Below, piece after piece: positions 29,783 through 39,935 of a stretch of 64,000 bases of DNA; position 1 is the first letter of the stretch, and each line of letters begins with the position of its first letter. The notes beneath the pieces are model-generated. The model searched no databases. It was not told the DNA's origin and was given only the letters and a program-made list of their open reading frames with translations. A program made the translations under genes and the position numbers. Source of the stretch: Chionoecetes opilio (taxonomy: Eukaryota; Arthropoda; Malacostraca; Decapoda; Majidae); NCBI GenBank assembly GCA_016584305.1, contig JACEEZ010011923.1, forward strand, positions 1 through 64,000, written 5' to 3'.

Positions 29783-31808
29783 AATAAGATAAGATAACTT
29801 TATTGTCACATTGAATACATACAACATGAAATTCGTTTGGCATAAATCAATCAATCAATCATTGGGGGCATACGCCGGGGGGCGCGTCGCCTCGCCCACC
29901 CTACGACGCCACTGCCGGGGGTCACCACGCGCGAGTTCCCATGCAGGCTCCTTTCCCATACCAAGCAGCTCTCGACAAGAAACATCAACTTGCCCCAGCC
30001 ACGAGCCTTGTGGGCGCCCCCTTGGCCTCCTCCACGCCGGATTGTCTCTTACAGATACAACCCGATGGGAAGGATCGGTTTCAGGGTAGCGTGCCACATG
30101 CCTATATAGCCGAAGTTGGCGCTGACGGACTATGCAGGTAATAGGCCTCGATTCAGTCTCACGGTGCAATCGCTGATTTGACACGTAATCATCCCAGCGA
30201 TACCCCATGATTCTGCGAAGACACTTATTACCAAAGGCATTGATTCGTCTCTTCAAGTCACTATTTAGTGTCCATGTCTCACAACCATAGAGTAAGACAG
30301 GGATCACAAGCGACTTGAAGATCCGGATCTTTGTCCTCCTGCACAGGTACCGACAACGCCAAATACTCCCGCTGAGCGAGTCCATAACACCGTGGGCTAT
30401 GCCAATCCATCGTAAGACTTCTTGACGTGACCCGCCGTCATTATGGACTGCGCTACCAAGGTATGGAAAACTTTCCAAGATCTCAATGTCCTCGCCACAC
30501 GCATGAACAGACTGTACTGCTTCATCTAGTAAGTCTCCAAATACCTGGACCTTGGTCTTGAGCCAGGAGACCTCAAGTCCCAAAGGCTTTGCCTCCTCGT
30601 GCAGCGCCTCGAGAGCCATCACCAGGACCTCCAGCGACTCAGCAAAGATTACTGCATCATCGGCAAAAACAAGATCAGTGATCTTGGTGTTGCCGACGGA
30701 TGCTCCACAATCACTTTGATCTACAACCTTGTCCAATACCCAGTCCATACAAGCGTTGAAAAGTGATGGGGCAAGGACGCACCCCTGCCTCACTCCTGTA
30801 TTCACAGGAAAGAAGCTGGATACACCTGCCCCACACTTCACAGCACTCTCAGTCCCAGAATACAGACCAGTTATCAAACCAATAGTCCTTGCAGGAATCC
30901 CTCGAAGTCGCAGAAGATCCCAGAGTGACTCACGATGCACTGAGTCAAACGCCTTCTTGAGATCAACATAGGCTGCAAGCATCCCCTGTCGAAACTCACG
31001 TCGGCGTTCCACCAGGACATGAAGCGCTAGGATACGGTCCGTTGTTGACTTACCAGGCGTGAACCCAGACTGCTGAGGTCTCTGATGCTTCACCAGATGA
31101 CTGCGAATTCGTGTCAGCAATAAATGGGCAAGCACCTTGCCTGGTACGCTGAGCAGTGTAATACCGCGGTAATTGTTGCAGTCCTGACGGTCCCCTTTCC
31201 CTTTCCAGATAGGGACGACCAGCCCCCTTTTCCAGTCAGGAGGAATGGTACCTGATTGCCAGACGGCAGGCAGGACAGCATGCAACCCGCGGATCATGGC
31301 CTCACCCCCAGCTTTGAGGAGCTCCGCACTGATATTACAAACACCAGCTGCCTTTCCACCCTTCAACTTTGCTACAGCCTCTCTGACTTCGTCAAGAGAG
31401 GGTGCGGTTTCGTCAATGGGAGGATCGGCATCCACTGCCTGTAACCCAGTGGTGTGAAGCTGCTCAGTTGGAGGGTCCACCGTGAACAACTGCCCAAAGT
31501 ACTCAGCCCAACGAGCCATCTGCCCATCCATGTCCGACACGAGGCTCCCATCTGCTGTTCGAATAGCACTCGCCCGAGAAGGAGACTTGGAACGGAGCTT
31601 CTTCAGGGCTCGGTAGGCAGGTCGGAGGTCATTAGCGTTCAAATGACCCTCGACATCCTCAGCGAGACTCCTGACATACCTCTCCTTGTCTCTCCTCAGG
31701 AGGGTTCTAGTCCGGCGTGACAGAGCCCTGTGCTGGTCCCGGTTCCCAGCCAGCCTGGCAGCGCGACTCTCGGCATAAAGCTCATATTTGTCATAAAGCT
31801 CACCCGTG
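29783..31808 (-). mobile_element. RTE-type LINE, 5'-truncated
   Basis: Minus-strand element with a reverse transcriptase, a short 3' UTR and a tail of TTATC repeats (AAGTTATCTTATCTTATT on the minus strand), usual for RTE elements. The open frame continues upstream of residue 1 of the CDS below to about 31806 and is then cut. Confidence 0.85.
29855..31642 (-). CDS. RTE-clade reverse transcriptase (N-terminus missing)
   Basis: An uninterrupted 595-codon frame; the real coding region extends to about 31806 without an ATG, so the N-terminal endonuclease has been lost. Landmarks: GGKAAGVCNISAELLKAGGE (95-114), NNYRGITLL (156-164), QSGFTPGKSTTD (191-202), YVDLKKAFDS (motif A, 225-234), GVRQGCVLAPSLFN (motif B, 283-296), LVFADDAVIFAES (catalytic FADD, 326-329), LLYGCETW near 430, and a C-terminal RRIMGYRWDDYVSNQRL. 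These are typical of RTE elements such as those called Proto2 or BovB-like. All catalytic aspartates are present and the frame is clean, so this is the youngest-looking coding sequence in the window. It would reverse-transcribe its own RNA; without the endonuclease this copy is not autonomous. Confidence 0.92.
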   Translation of the reverse strand: MNANDLRPAYRALKKLRSKSPSRASAIRTADGSLVSDMDGQMARWAEYFGQLFTVDPPTEQLHTTGLQAVDADPPIDETAPSLDEVREAVAKLKGGKAAGVCNISAELLKAGGEAMIRGLHAVLPAVWQSGTIPPDWKRGLVVPIWKGKGDRQDCNNYRGITLLSVPGKVLAHLLLTRIRSHLVKHQRPQQSGFTPGKSTTDRILALHVLVERRREFRQGMLAAYVDLKKAFDSVHRESLWDLLRLRGIPARTIGLITGLYSGTESAVKCGAGVSSFFPVNTGVRQGCVLAPSLFNACMDWVLDKVVDQSDCGASVGNTKITDLVFADDAVIFAESLEVLVMALEALHEEAKPLGLEVSWLKTKVQVFGDLLDEAVQSVHACGEDIEILESFPYLGSAVHNDGGSRQEVLRWIGIAHGVMDSLSGSIWRCRYLCRRTKIRIFKSLVIPVLLYGCETWTLNSDLKRRINAFGNKCLRRIMGYRWDDYVSNQRLHRETESRPITCIVRQRQLRLYRHVARYPETDPSHRVVSVRDNPAWRRPRGRPQGSWLGQVDVSCRELLGMGKEPAWELARGDPRQWRRRVGEATRPPAYAPND

Positions 31809-32620
31809 AAGTGAAAATAACAATTTACAATACAAAATTAAGTATATTAATCATACTATTTACAGAGTATCATTCCTAATACCAGATACCTGTCACCACC
31901 TATATGCACGCACCACAGTGATATAACTATTTACAGACCTAAGTTACTGGGATGCTATATAGTTGTACAGTTTTATACTCTTTGGAATAAAAGAATTTTT
32001 AAATCTACTTGTGTGTTGCATAGGGAGTGCTAATCTCCTGCCTGATCTAAGAAAAGTGTATTGACAGTTCAGTGGGTGATTTACATCATTCATGATCTTA
32101 TCTACCTGCTTCATTACACTGCTATTGTATAATTCATCTAGTGGTACAGTTTTTGCGTGGAGTCTACCCGCGGTCTTTACAATTTCCTTCATTTTATTTT
32201 TGTCTTTACATGTTATTCTTCCATACCATAATGTAATTGAGAAACACAAGATGGATTCTACTACGGACTTATAGAATAGAGACAATATTACTTTATCTAC
32301 TCGGATGTTTCCCAATATCCTTAGAAAATGGATACGTTGCTGACATTTCTTGTACATCTGTTGTGTACTTGGAGAGCCTGTTAATTTGTCATCAATGATT
32401 ATGCCTAAGTACTTGCATTCATTCACTCTTTTAACTTGTTCATTGGCTATAACAATAGGGTCAGGCACATAATTTTTTTTTACTCTAAAATCTATTATAA
32501 TTTCTTTTGTTTTCTTTACATTGAGGGTTAAGAAATTTTCATTACACCAATTTACAAAGTTATTGACTTGAGTTAAAAATTCTCTTGAGTAGACATAATC
32601 GCATTTGAATGGCTATTATT
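31809..32620 (-). mobile_element. CR1/L2-like LINE 3' part
   Basis: Minus-strand LINE fragment with a C-terminal coding region (31944-32600) and about 135 bp of 3' UTR. It is bounded by the RTE element on one side and TACGAG copy D on the other. Confidence 0.7.
31944..32600 (-). pseudogene. LINE RT C-terminal domain (CR1/L2-like)
   Basis: The main frame (174 codons from 32468) begins just after ...NFLTLNVKKTKEIIIDFR, which lies upstream in another frame; the shift falls in a run of nine A (minus strand) near 32470. The body shows CKYLGIIIDDKL, LRILGNIRVDKVILSLFYKS, FSITLWYG and, near the end, HPLNCQYTFLRSGRRLALP and RFKNSFIPKSIKLYN. The SGRR...KNSFIP ending is shared with vertebrate and arthropod CR1/L2-group LINEs. 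It belongs to the post-RT region and lacks the catalytic palm. Single-nucleotide frameshift aside, it reads cleanly. Confidence 0.8.
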
Positions 32621-32626
32621 CATATA

Positions 32627-33398
32627 CAGGGAGGTCCCGAAGATACGAGCAGTTAGGTTCCACCTGGCATACTCATAAAGCGAAATCTCGTATAACGAAA
32701 CACATAACTAATGGTAAAATATAGGTTTGGTTCCAGGACCCCATCAATTTATATAAAAAAAAGAAGACGACGTTTTTCAAGCTAAAATAAACTATAGCAA
32801 GCACAACAAACACACAGCATCTATATTACCCACACTGTACTACCTATTCTGTAGAAAAAGTATTCTGAAAGAGAAAATAGCACACAAAATAACATAACTG
32901 CACATTAATTAAACATAAAACATGCATAACAAGCAAAAAAGACGTTGTAATGTATAGGATGCCACGTTATACAAGAGAAGGTAGTGTAGCGGTTCCAAGG
33001 TTGGGGCCTCACACCTGCTAATTACCCCTAAAGGTCAGGCCGCGCCATATGCTTAATTACCCTTCAGGTCACGCCTTGCTAGGGGTGACCTGACTGCGGT
33101 TTTAAGGTTGGGGCCGCACACCTGCTAAATACCCCTAAATGTCAGGCCGCACTATATGCTTAATTACCCTTCAGGTCACGGCTTGCTAGGGGTGACCTCA
33201 CTGGGGTCAACCAAATCCCCCTTTGTCCAGCCCGGGAGTGGTAGGGCACGCATTTTGAACTTGATCATTTTACTCACCCCAGTCTGAATGTCGTATAATT
33301 GGATTTTCGATCTCGTATATTGAAAATAGACCCTAATTTACACATCTCGTATCATCGGATTCTCGTATACCGAATGCTCGTATAACGGGACCTCCCTG
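32627..33398 (-). mobile_element. TACGAG-family element D (772 bp)
   Basis: CAGGGAGGTCCCG...CGGGACCTCCCTG, TA on each side, internal direct repeats as in B. Inserted within GGCTATTATTCATATA|TATGAGTAAAGA, a sequence paralogous to the target at 48780/49330. Confidence 0.92.
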
Positions 33399-33560
33399 TA
33401 TATGAGTAAAGAGATGAAATACAAGCAAAGGTCTCATCCACGTCTGGCAGTGCGGCCGTGGCAGCAGCAGCAGCATCATAAAGCCTATGAGGTGGAAATC
33501 AACACCAAGGGAGATCTCTGTGGTAATATTTAGTAGGGGTGTGAGGACCCCTTGAGGAAT
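33399..33560. repeat. Right flank of element D, paralogous to 49329-49410
   Basis: AAATACAAGCAAAGG and TCTCATCCACG..GGC..TGGCAGCAGCAG are shared with 49335-49400. Confidence 0.65.
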
Positions 33561-33920
33561 CCTATGGTCCCTGGTGAAATCCTATGGTGCTATCACAGGC
33601 ATGGGAGCTGACCTGTCTTCTTCAGGAAGGCACAGGTACAGCGGATAACGGGGTGTTGTGAGGGCGGCGGGGCAGGAAATCGGCCGCCGCCCGCTACTCC
33701 GCCAGCGGAGATCTCCTTGGTAATTATTTAGTAGGAGAGCGAGGACCCTTTGAGGAATCCTATGATCACTGGTGATATCCTATGGTGCTATCAAAGGCGT
33801 GGGAGCTGACCTGTCTTCTTCAGGAAGGCACAGGTAAGGCGGATGACGGTGGGTTTTGAGAGAGGCGGCGGGCGGGACAGGCCGCCCGCTCCTCCGCTGT
33901 GGTGGGCTGGGTTAAACGTC
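33560..33920 (-). pseudogene. Two tandem antisense tails of the I-type LINE
   Basis: CCTATGGTGCTATCACAGGC, GAGCTGACCTGTCTTCTTCA and GGAAGGCACAGGTA occur twice (33590-33640 and 33785-33835), each followed by a GGCGG-rich part. They match the complement of 17930-18050 (LINE stop and 3' UTR). Confidence 0.75.
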
Positions 33921-33984
33921 TTATTACTCGTTATTATACAACTTAGTGATTATGGTGAGATGTTATATACACGCAGAGCTGGGC

Positions 33985-34130
33985 GGTATTTTAAATACGT
34001 ATTTAAATACATTTGGGTATTTAGAACTGTATTTATAAATACATTGGTTTTCATGTATTTAAATACAGTATTTAAATACTTTTATGAGTATTTAAATACT
34101 CATAATATAAAAATGTAAATACTTTTTTAT
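33985..34130. repeat. GTATTTAAATAC-rich element
   Basis: GAGCTGGGCGGTATTTTAAA followed by repeated palindromic ATTTAAATAC words. I associate this pattern with small hAT-type MITEs, but no paired ends or duplication are clear. Confidence 0.5.
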
Positions 34131-35455
34131 CAGTTAATTTGGCCATAAACCCGCCCAACTATCTGGCAATCCTGATTTTACAGTGAACCAGTGTTTCCAC
34201 TGTCAAGGAAATTTCCTTATTTTAAGGAAATTTAGGCCTGAGAAGGAATTTTCAAAGGAAACCCAAAATCTAAGGAAATCCTAAGAAAATCCATTGTAAT
34301 CGGCGCCTTGCCTTATCAGTGGTCCGTGAGGGCACGGCCGGTAGGTGACCGAGCATTGTAATAGGCAACTATTTATACTTTTAAGTTTGCCGCCTCTATG
34401 CTTGTAGCATAAGTAGTGACCTCTAGCGGCACCCACTTGCGGACAAGGTGAGCGTGGGTCACCGCCAGGTGAAGGAGTTCCCTCAGTGTTGCCGCCTGGG
34501 TCAGAAGTGGTCTCAGTACTTGACGTCTTGGCGGCAGCTGATATTGTACCAATAACTTAAGTAAATACACTAAACTATACAAGATGAGTGAATTTATCCT
34601 CCCACTCACACACACAAGGCTACACGACCGGGCACGTCCTTGTGAAGAGGACGCGATTGTGATAGGCTTGTATGTGCTGTGATAGGCTTGTATGGCAACA
34701 GTGTCAAGTGTTGCGATAAAATAGAACCTCTTTTTCTGCTTGAGTGAGTTAGTGTGACTAATAAGGTCAAGCGGTACAGTACGACGTGTTGACGCTGCCG
34801 CGCCTCCACTTCAATGGCGAGGCAAAATAGTAAAGATATTCAACATATTCTTGATTGATATAAAACAGAAGTATGAATGAATGAATGAATGCATGAATGA
34901 GGCATTTATGTACCAAAATAAGCTGTATTATGTTGAGTAGTAAATGGTTTCATTGTGCGTCTGGCAGCACAGTCACGGCCCTGTTGCCGCACTCTGACGG
35001 AACTCCTCACTTAGCTGGTAGCCTCCACCAAGACAAAACATAGATTTTCTGGTATGGAATGAGTATCTTATTCATTTAGGCACTTTAAATATGATAAGTA
35101 ATTACTTTAAATTTTAATCAAACCTGCCGCACATGGGGGTAGGCCAATTAATTTGATATCAGCAGTGAAGGGGTTAAGTGTTCTTGTGTTGAATATCAGA
35201 TTTTCACTAATAAAACCAATGGTTAAGATATACTCATGTCCATATAATGAACATTGGTTTGAAGAAATAGTATTTGAAGGGATGCTACACTCCTGCATGG
35301 TCCAAGTAGAGAGCTTACCGAGAGGTGTCACTCGGGCGATATAACATGGCGCGTCATTTTGATTTCATGGACGGCAGCGATCCTAGCGGAGGGTGCAGTC
35401 CTGGTGCACGCACTGACAGTCGCCCGTGCAGATAGAGGGGGAATCGCTCCTCCTT
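34131..35455. other. Unassigned, no gene
   Basis: A segment with AAGGAAATTTCC words at 34200-34290, and a (GAAT)n run at 34874-34900. Several short open frames without motifs. Nothing else recognised. Confidence 0.45.
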
Positions 35456-35459
35456 TTGG

Positions 35460-35605
35460 TGATGATGGGGTGATAATGGAAGGTGAGAGAGAGGGAAAGA
35501 AGGAAAGGAGGAATAAGGAGTAAAGAAGAAATTGGAGGGATGAAGAGAGTCAGAAGAGGAGACTGACGAGGAAAGAAATAAGGAATCAAAGAAGGGAGGG
35601 AATTC
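35460..35605 (+). repeat. GA-rich tract
   Basis: Purine-rich GAGAGAG and GAAGGAAAGG sequence before the minisatellite. Confidence 0.85.
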
Positions 35606-35611
35606 CTCCAC

Positions 35612-36262
35612 TCACCCATTACCCATCACCACACACCCATTCACTCACCCATTCACTCACCCATTCACTCACCCATTACCCATCACCCCACACCCATTCG
35701 CTCACCCATTTCCCTTGTCTGGCACATTCACCTTTTTGGCATTAAATCAATCAATCACCCATTTCCTTTCACCCCCAACCCATTCACTCACCCATTACCC
35801 ATCACCACTCACCCATTACCCATTACCCATCACCCCCCACCCATTCACTCACCCATTACCCATCAGCACACACCCATTCACTCACCCATTACCCATCACC
35901 CCCCACCTATTCCCTCACCCATCACCCCCCACCCATTCACTCACCCATCACCCCACACCCATTACCCATCACCCCCACCCATTCACTCACCCATTACCCA
36001 TCACCCCCAACCCATTCACTCACCCATTACCCATCACCCCCAACCCATTCACTCACCCATTACCTATCACCCCCCACCTATTCCCTCACCCATTACCCAT
36101 CACCCCCAACCCATTCACTCACCCATTACCCATCACACCCCACCCATTCCCCCACTACCCATCACCCCACACCCATTCACTCACCCATCACCCCACTACC
36201 CATCACCCCATTCACTCATTCACCCATTCACTCACCCATTACCCATCACCACCCACCCATTT
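35612..36262 (-). repeat. CCCATTCACTCACCCATTAC minisatellite, about 650 bp
   Basis: Complement of the 3079-3306 unit with the same variants (CCCATCACC, CACACCCATTCACTC). An interruption of about 40 bp (TTCCCTTGTCTGGCACATTC) occurs at 35709-35750. Thr/His/Pro-rich translation is an artefact. Confidence 0.96.
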
Positions 36263-36519
36263 TGACTTTAGCCAAAACAAAATGTGTGTGGGGGGGAGAG
36301 GGTATTGAGATTGGAGACAATTTATTGGAATGACGGGGCTTCGGTATGAAGTACAAAAGGAACAAAAGGTGTAATAAAAAATAATACAACCATCAATACC
36401 ACTTCAGTTCATTATTTTAACTTAATACTACACTACCCTCCCGAGTTTCGCGCTTGCTTTCTTCCGGAGGCATAGCGCGAAACTCGGGTATTAAAAACAC
36501 TGTAAAAATGCTTATTTAG

Positions 36520-36522
36520 TCC

Positions 36523-36597
<75 letters not shown>

Positions 36598-36662
36598 CTA
36601 CAGCGCCGTTAGGCAGTGACCTCCAGGGATGGTAGGCCCTGGAGGTTAATTTGAGGGCTGTG
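36520..36662 (-). mobile_element. SINE 3' half, antisense
   Basis: Poly-T, then (GT)n, then CTACAGCGCCGTTAGGCAGT and CCTCCAGGG. Counterpart of 25213-25345. Confidence 0.8.
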
Positions 36663-37267
36663 TACCTACTGTATTTTACAACTTGTAAGACTCACTTTTT
36701 CCCCCAAAAAATATCCTGAAAATGCCCCAATCACCTGTCCACCCAGCAGTGAATGGGTACTGGGTGTTAGCCTAGGGTTTGTGACCCGCCTCCCGGGGTG
36801 GTGGCTTCGGCCAACACTACGTAGAGAAGAGGAGGGAGGAGAGGAGCTTGAGATTGAGCTCGAGTTGGGAGTCACCCAGCGGATGCTGTTTTGGTCTGAG
36901 TGAGTGAGCTTGACACATATCTTGTCAGCTGATGGTTGTGTGACAGTGTTATACGGCAATAACACTGTCACAATGCCTTCCTCTCTTCTCTCATGTCTCC
37001 TCCAGTACCTCCAGAAACCACAGTACCACGCACGTCATGGTTAATCACTTATAAAGGAGTATTTTGTGGTAAATAGTAAGGAACGGCGGGGGTGTACGGT
37101 AAGGTGCTACTTATTTTGAGGTGTTACCTATCTTATGCAACACCGGCTGCTCCTGTAGAGAAAAACACAAACAAATGGAAAAAAACAAAGCAAAACTACA
37201 AGCTATACTAAGCCTATTATAATACTATACTAAGCAGGAAGGAAGGAAGACGTGTCCCGTACGTCTC

Positions 37268-37686
37268 TTATGGGAGGCGGTAGCAGAGTGGTTAGCGTCA
37301 AGATATATGTCGAGCACGAGCTTGACAGACGACCTACAAAGTGATACTAAGCAGAAAGGGTCACAAGAAGAAGTCTCCGAGTGGCATTCTCGATGATTCG
37401 AGTTCGATCCTTGATGAGGGCTGTAAAATCCACTTAAAATCTTTCTCTGCACCGTTGAGTGGCCTAAGAACACCCACACGCTGCCCATTAGCTCTACCTT
37501 TGATTGTGAGTGCATCGGAGGACACAGGGGGCGGCATGACCCTCTATCACAGGCGTCACTATAGAAATTCTGTCTGCGCCACCACGGGCAAGGGCCAACC
37601 ATCACAGCCATCAAGTTAACCTCCAGGGCCTACCATCCCACTCCTGGAGGTCACTGCCTAACGGCGCTGTAGGCACACACACACAC

Positions 37687-37718
<32 letters not shown>
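37268..37718 (+). mobile_element. tRNA-derived SINE with split head
   Basis: A box within GGTAGCAGAGTGGTTAGCG (37279-37297) and B box GAGTTCGATCC (37400-37410). About 75 bp (37300-37376) separate them compared with the uninterrupted copy at 56380. The tail carries GGCGCTGTAGGC, (CA)n and poly-A. The enlarged A-B spacing would be expected to weaken pol III use. Confidence 0.82.
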
Positions 37719-37827
37719 CGAAACTCGGGGATATAATGCGCGAAAGTCGGGATGATAAGAATTTAGGACTCAGCGCGAAACTCGAGGTTCGCGAAACTCA
37801 CATAGCGTGAAACTCGGGAGGGTAGTG

Positions 37828-38062
37828 TACATATATTTGCGTCTTGGGGTATTTAAAAGGCACAACACCGGGCACAGTAATGATATAAGCATTTTGACAC
37901 TTTTGAGCCCCCCCAAATTTAGGGGAACTCCCAATTCTGGGAACCCTGTAACCACTTCAGTTCATTATTTTAACGTAATACTACATATATTTGCGTCTTA
38001 GGGTATTGAAAAGGCACAACACCGGGCACAGTAATGATATAAGCATTGTGACACTTTTGACG
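37828..38062 (+). repeat. Tandem duplication, about 153-bp period
   Basis: CATATATTTGCGTCTT, GGCACAACACCGGGCACAGT and AATGATATAAGCATT occur at 37829-37905 and again at 37982-38060, with CCACTTCAGTTCATTATTTT between (also at 36400, left of the TTTCGCG element). Confidence 0.88.
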
Positions 38063-38322
38063 AATTGTACCATCCGCATAGCGGCGCCACCTGTTCAAAA
38101 TCCAAAATGGCGCGGCCTTACCGCTTACCTCTCTGTAAGCTCTGGTCCAAGTGCCTCCAAGGAAGAATTACGTCAAAATGTTTGGGTGAATATGTTTCTC
38201 CATTGATGCTGAAAGACTATTGATGTTCGCACAAGGGTAGTATGATTTCTTATTCTATAAAAGCAATGATTAACGCCGTGGCTAATTTCACCATCTGACA
38301 TTTAAAAAATAAACACAGCCCC

Positions 38323-38514
38323 CAGTGATGCCAAGATCTACAGATTAATATGTGGATCTACAGATATTAGGTCTAGTTTAAGATTTTTAGATTTTGCCTC
38401 TAAAATTGGCTAAATCTACAGATTTTTTCTCAGATATATACCCAAGTCTACAGATTTCTACAGGTATTTTGCCCGAGTTTCTCAGATTTATATGAATTTT
38501 GTCTGGCAACATTG
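38323..38514. mobile_element. hAT-like MITE, 192 bp
   Basis: Ends CAGTGATGCCAAGA and TCTGGCAACATTG are imperfect inverted repeats of the CAGTGTTGCCA type. The flanks ACAGCCCC (38315-38322) and ATGGCCCC (38515-38522) look like an 8-bp duplication with two changes. The interior is built of AGATCTACAGATT words. Confidence 0.7.
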
Positions 38515-38764
38515 ATGGCCCCATCTCAGGCTCGTCTGCCACACGTATGATGTATATAGTCTGGTGAACCAATCACATAGGCAAGAGCTGTTTAAACTTC
38601 CTCAGGAAGGCACACATGTGAGACGGAGGATCTAATGTTTCCTTCAGAGGCTTGGCAAAGCCCCTCCGGTGTTGTAGGGTTGGGCCTGGGCCATCCTCAT
38701 CAAGCCCACGAGGTTTGCTTACAAACGTATTATACACTTTTTTGGCAGCAAATATATTAATATA

Positions 38765-39540
38765 CAGGGAGGTCCCGTTATACGAGCATTCGGTATACGA
38801 GAATCCGATGATACGAGATGTGTAAATTAGGGTCTATTTTCAATACGAGATCGAAAATCCAATGCTAGGACATTCAAACTGGGGTGAGTAAAATGATCAA
38901 GTTCAAAATGCGCGCCCTACCACTCCCAGGCTGGACAAAGGGGGATTTGGTTGACCCCAGTCAGGTCACCCCTAGCAAGCCGTGACCTGAAGGGTGATTA
39001 AGCATATGGCGCGGCCTGACATTTAGGGGTAATTAGCCAGGTGTGCGGCTTCAACCTTGGGACCGCAGTCAGGTCACCCCTAGCAAGGCGTGATCTGAAG
39101 GGTAATTAAGCATATGGCGTGGCCTGATCCTTAGGAGTAATTAGCCAGGTGTGCTGCCCCAACCTTGGGACCCCTACACTACCCTCTTTTGTATCACGCG
39201 GGGTTCCCTACAGTACAACGTCTTTTTTGCTTGTTATGCATGTTTTATGTTTAATTAATGTGCAGTTATGTTATTTTGTGTGCTATTTTCTCTTTCAGAA
39301 TGCTTTTTCTACAGAATAGGTAGTACAGTGTGGGTAATATAGACGCTGTGTGTTTGTTGTGTTTGCTATAGTTTATTTTAGCTTGAAAAACACGTATTTT
39401 TATTTTTTTAATTTTTTTTTATTGATGGTCCTGGAACCAAACCTATATTTTACCATTAGTTATGTGTTTTGTTATACGAGATTTTGCTTTATGAGTATGC
39501 CAGGTGGAACCTAACTGCTCGTATCTTCGGGACCTCCCTG
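38765..39540 (+). mobile_element. TACGAG-family element E (776 bp)
   Basis: Same orientation as A: CAGGGAGGTCCCGTTATACG at the left, CTTCGGGACCTCCCTG at the right, TA on each side, internal direct repeats of about 110 bp. Confidence 0.93.
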
Positions 39541-39932
39541 TATAATAATAATGTTATTCTCGCCCAGAGGCATACAGACAAAAAACAAAGCAATAAGAAC
39601 AAGCCAAGGAGTAAACTTAAGTACTAGAGCAAATACAAAAAACAAGAACAAAGTACAGGCACATTAGGGGACATAGTATCAAAGTACATAGAAAAGCATA
39701 CATGGACACCTGTGCTACCCCACATTCTGCAGAAACAGCAAACCCAGCCAATATGGTTGTAGTTGTTCATTAATGGATTAATTTAAATTTCTATCGTGAT
39801 ATAATGCTATATTGATTATATGAGGCGTTTACCGAATCTTGAATGGAATGTACAAGTTGATTTTATGAAAAAAATTAATTACTATTGACGCATACCTATA
39901 TTTTAATTTTCTATGCATCCCAGACACCAATG
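39541..39932. other. Unassigned AT-rich DNA
   Basis: ACAAGAACAAAG-type words recall LINE tails, but no coding or terminal signal is seen. Confidence 0.4.
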
Positions 39933-39935
39933 TTA

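Larger units (their letters stand above)
36431..37827 (-). mobile_element. TTTCGCG-family element (1397 bp), copy 2
   Basis: Termini CACTACCCTCCCGAGTTTCG and the complement, with TA on each side. Mirror image of copy 1 throughout. The flanks AACTTAATAC|TA and TA|CATATATTTGCG reproduce, without the insert, at 37974-37992, so the ends are exact. Confidence 0.95.

Noticed and set aside
34185..34300. CAGTGTTTCCACTGTCAAGG start as a hAT terminus
   Set aside because: The word fits a hAT end but no opposite terminus or 8-bp duplication could be found.
35715..36308. 197-codon Thr/His/Pro frame
   Set aside because: Minisatellite translation.
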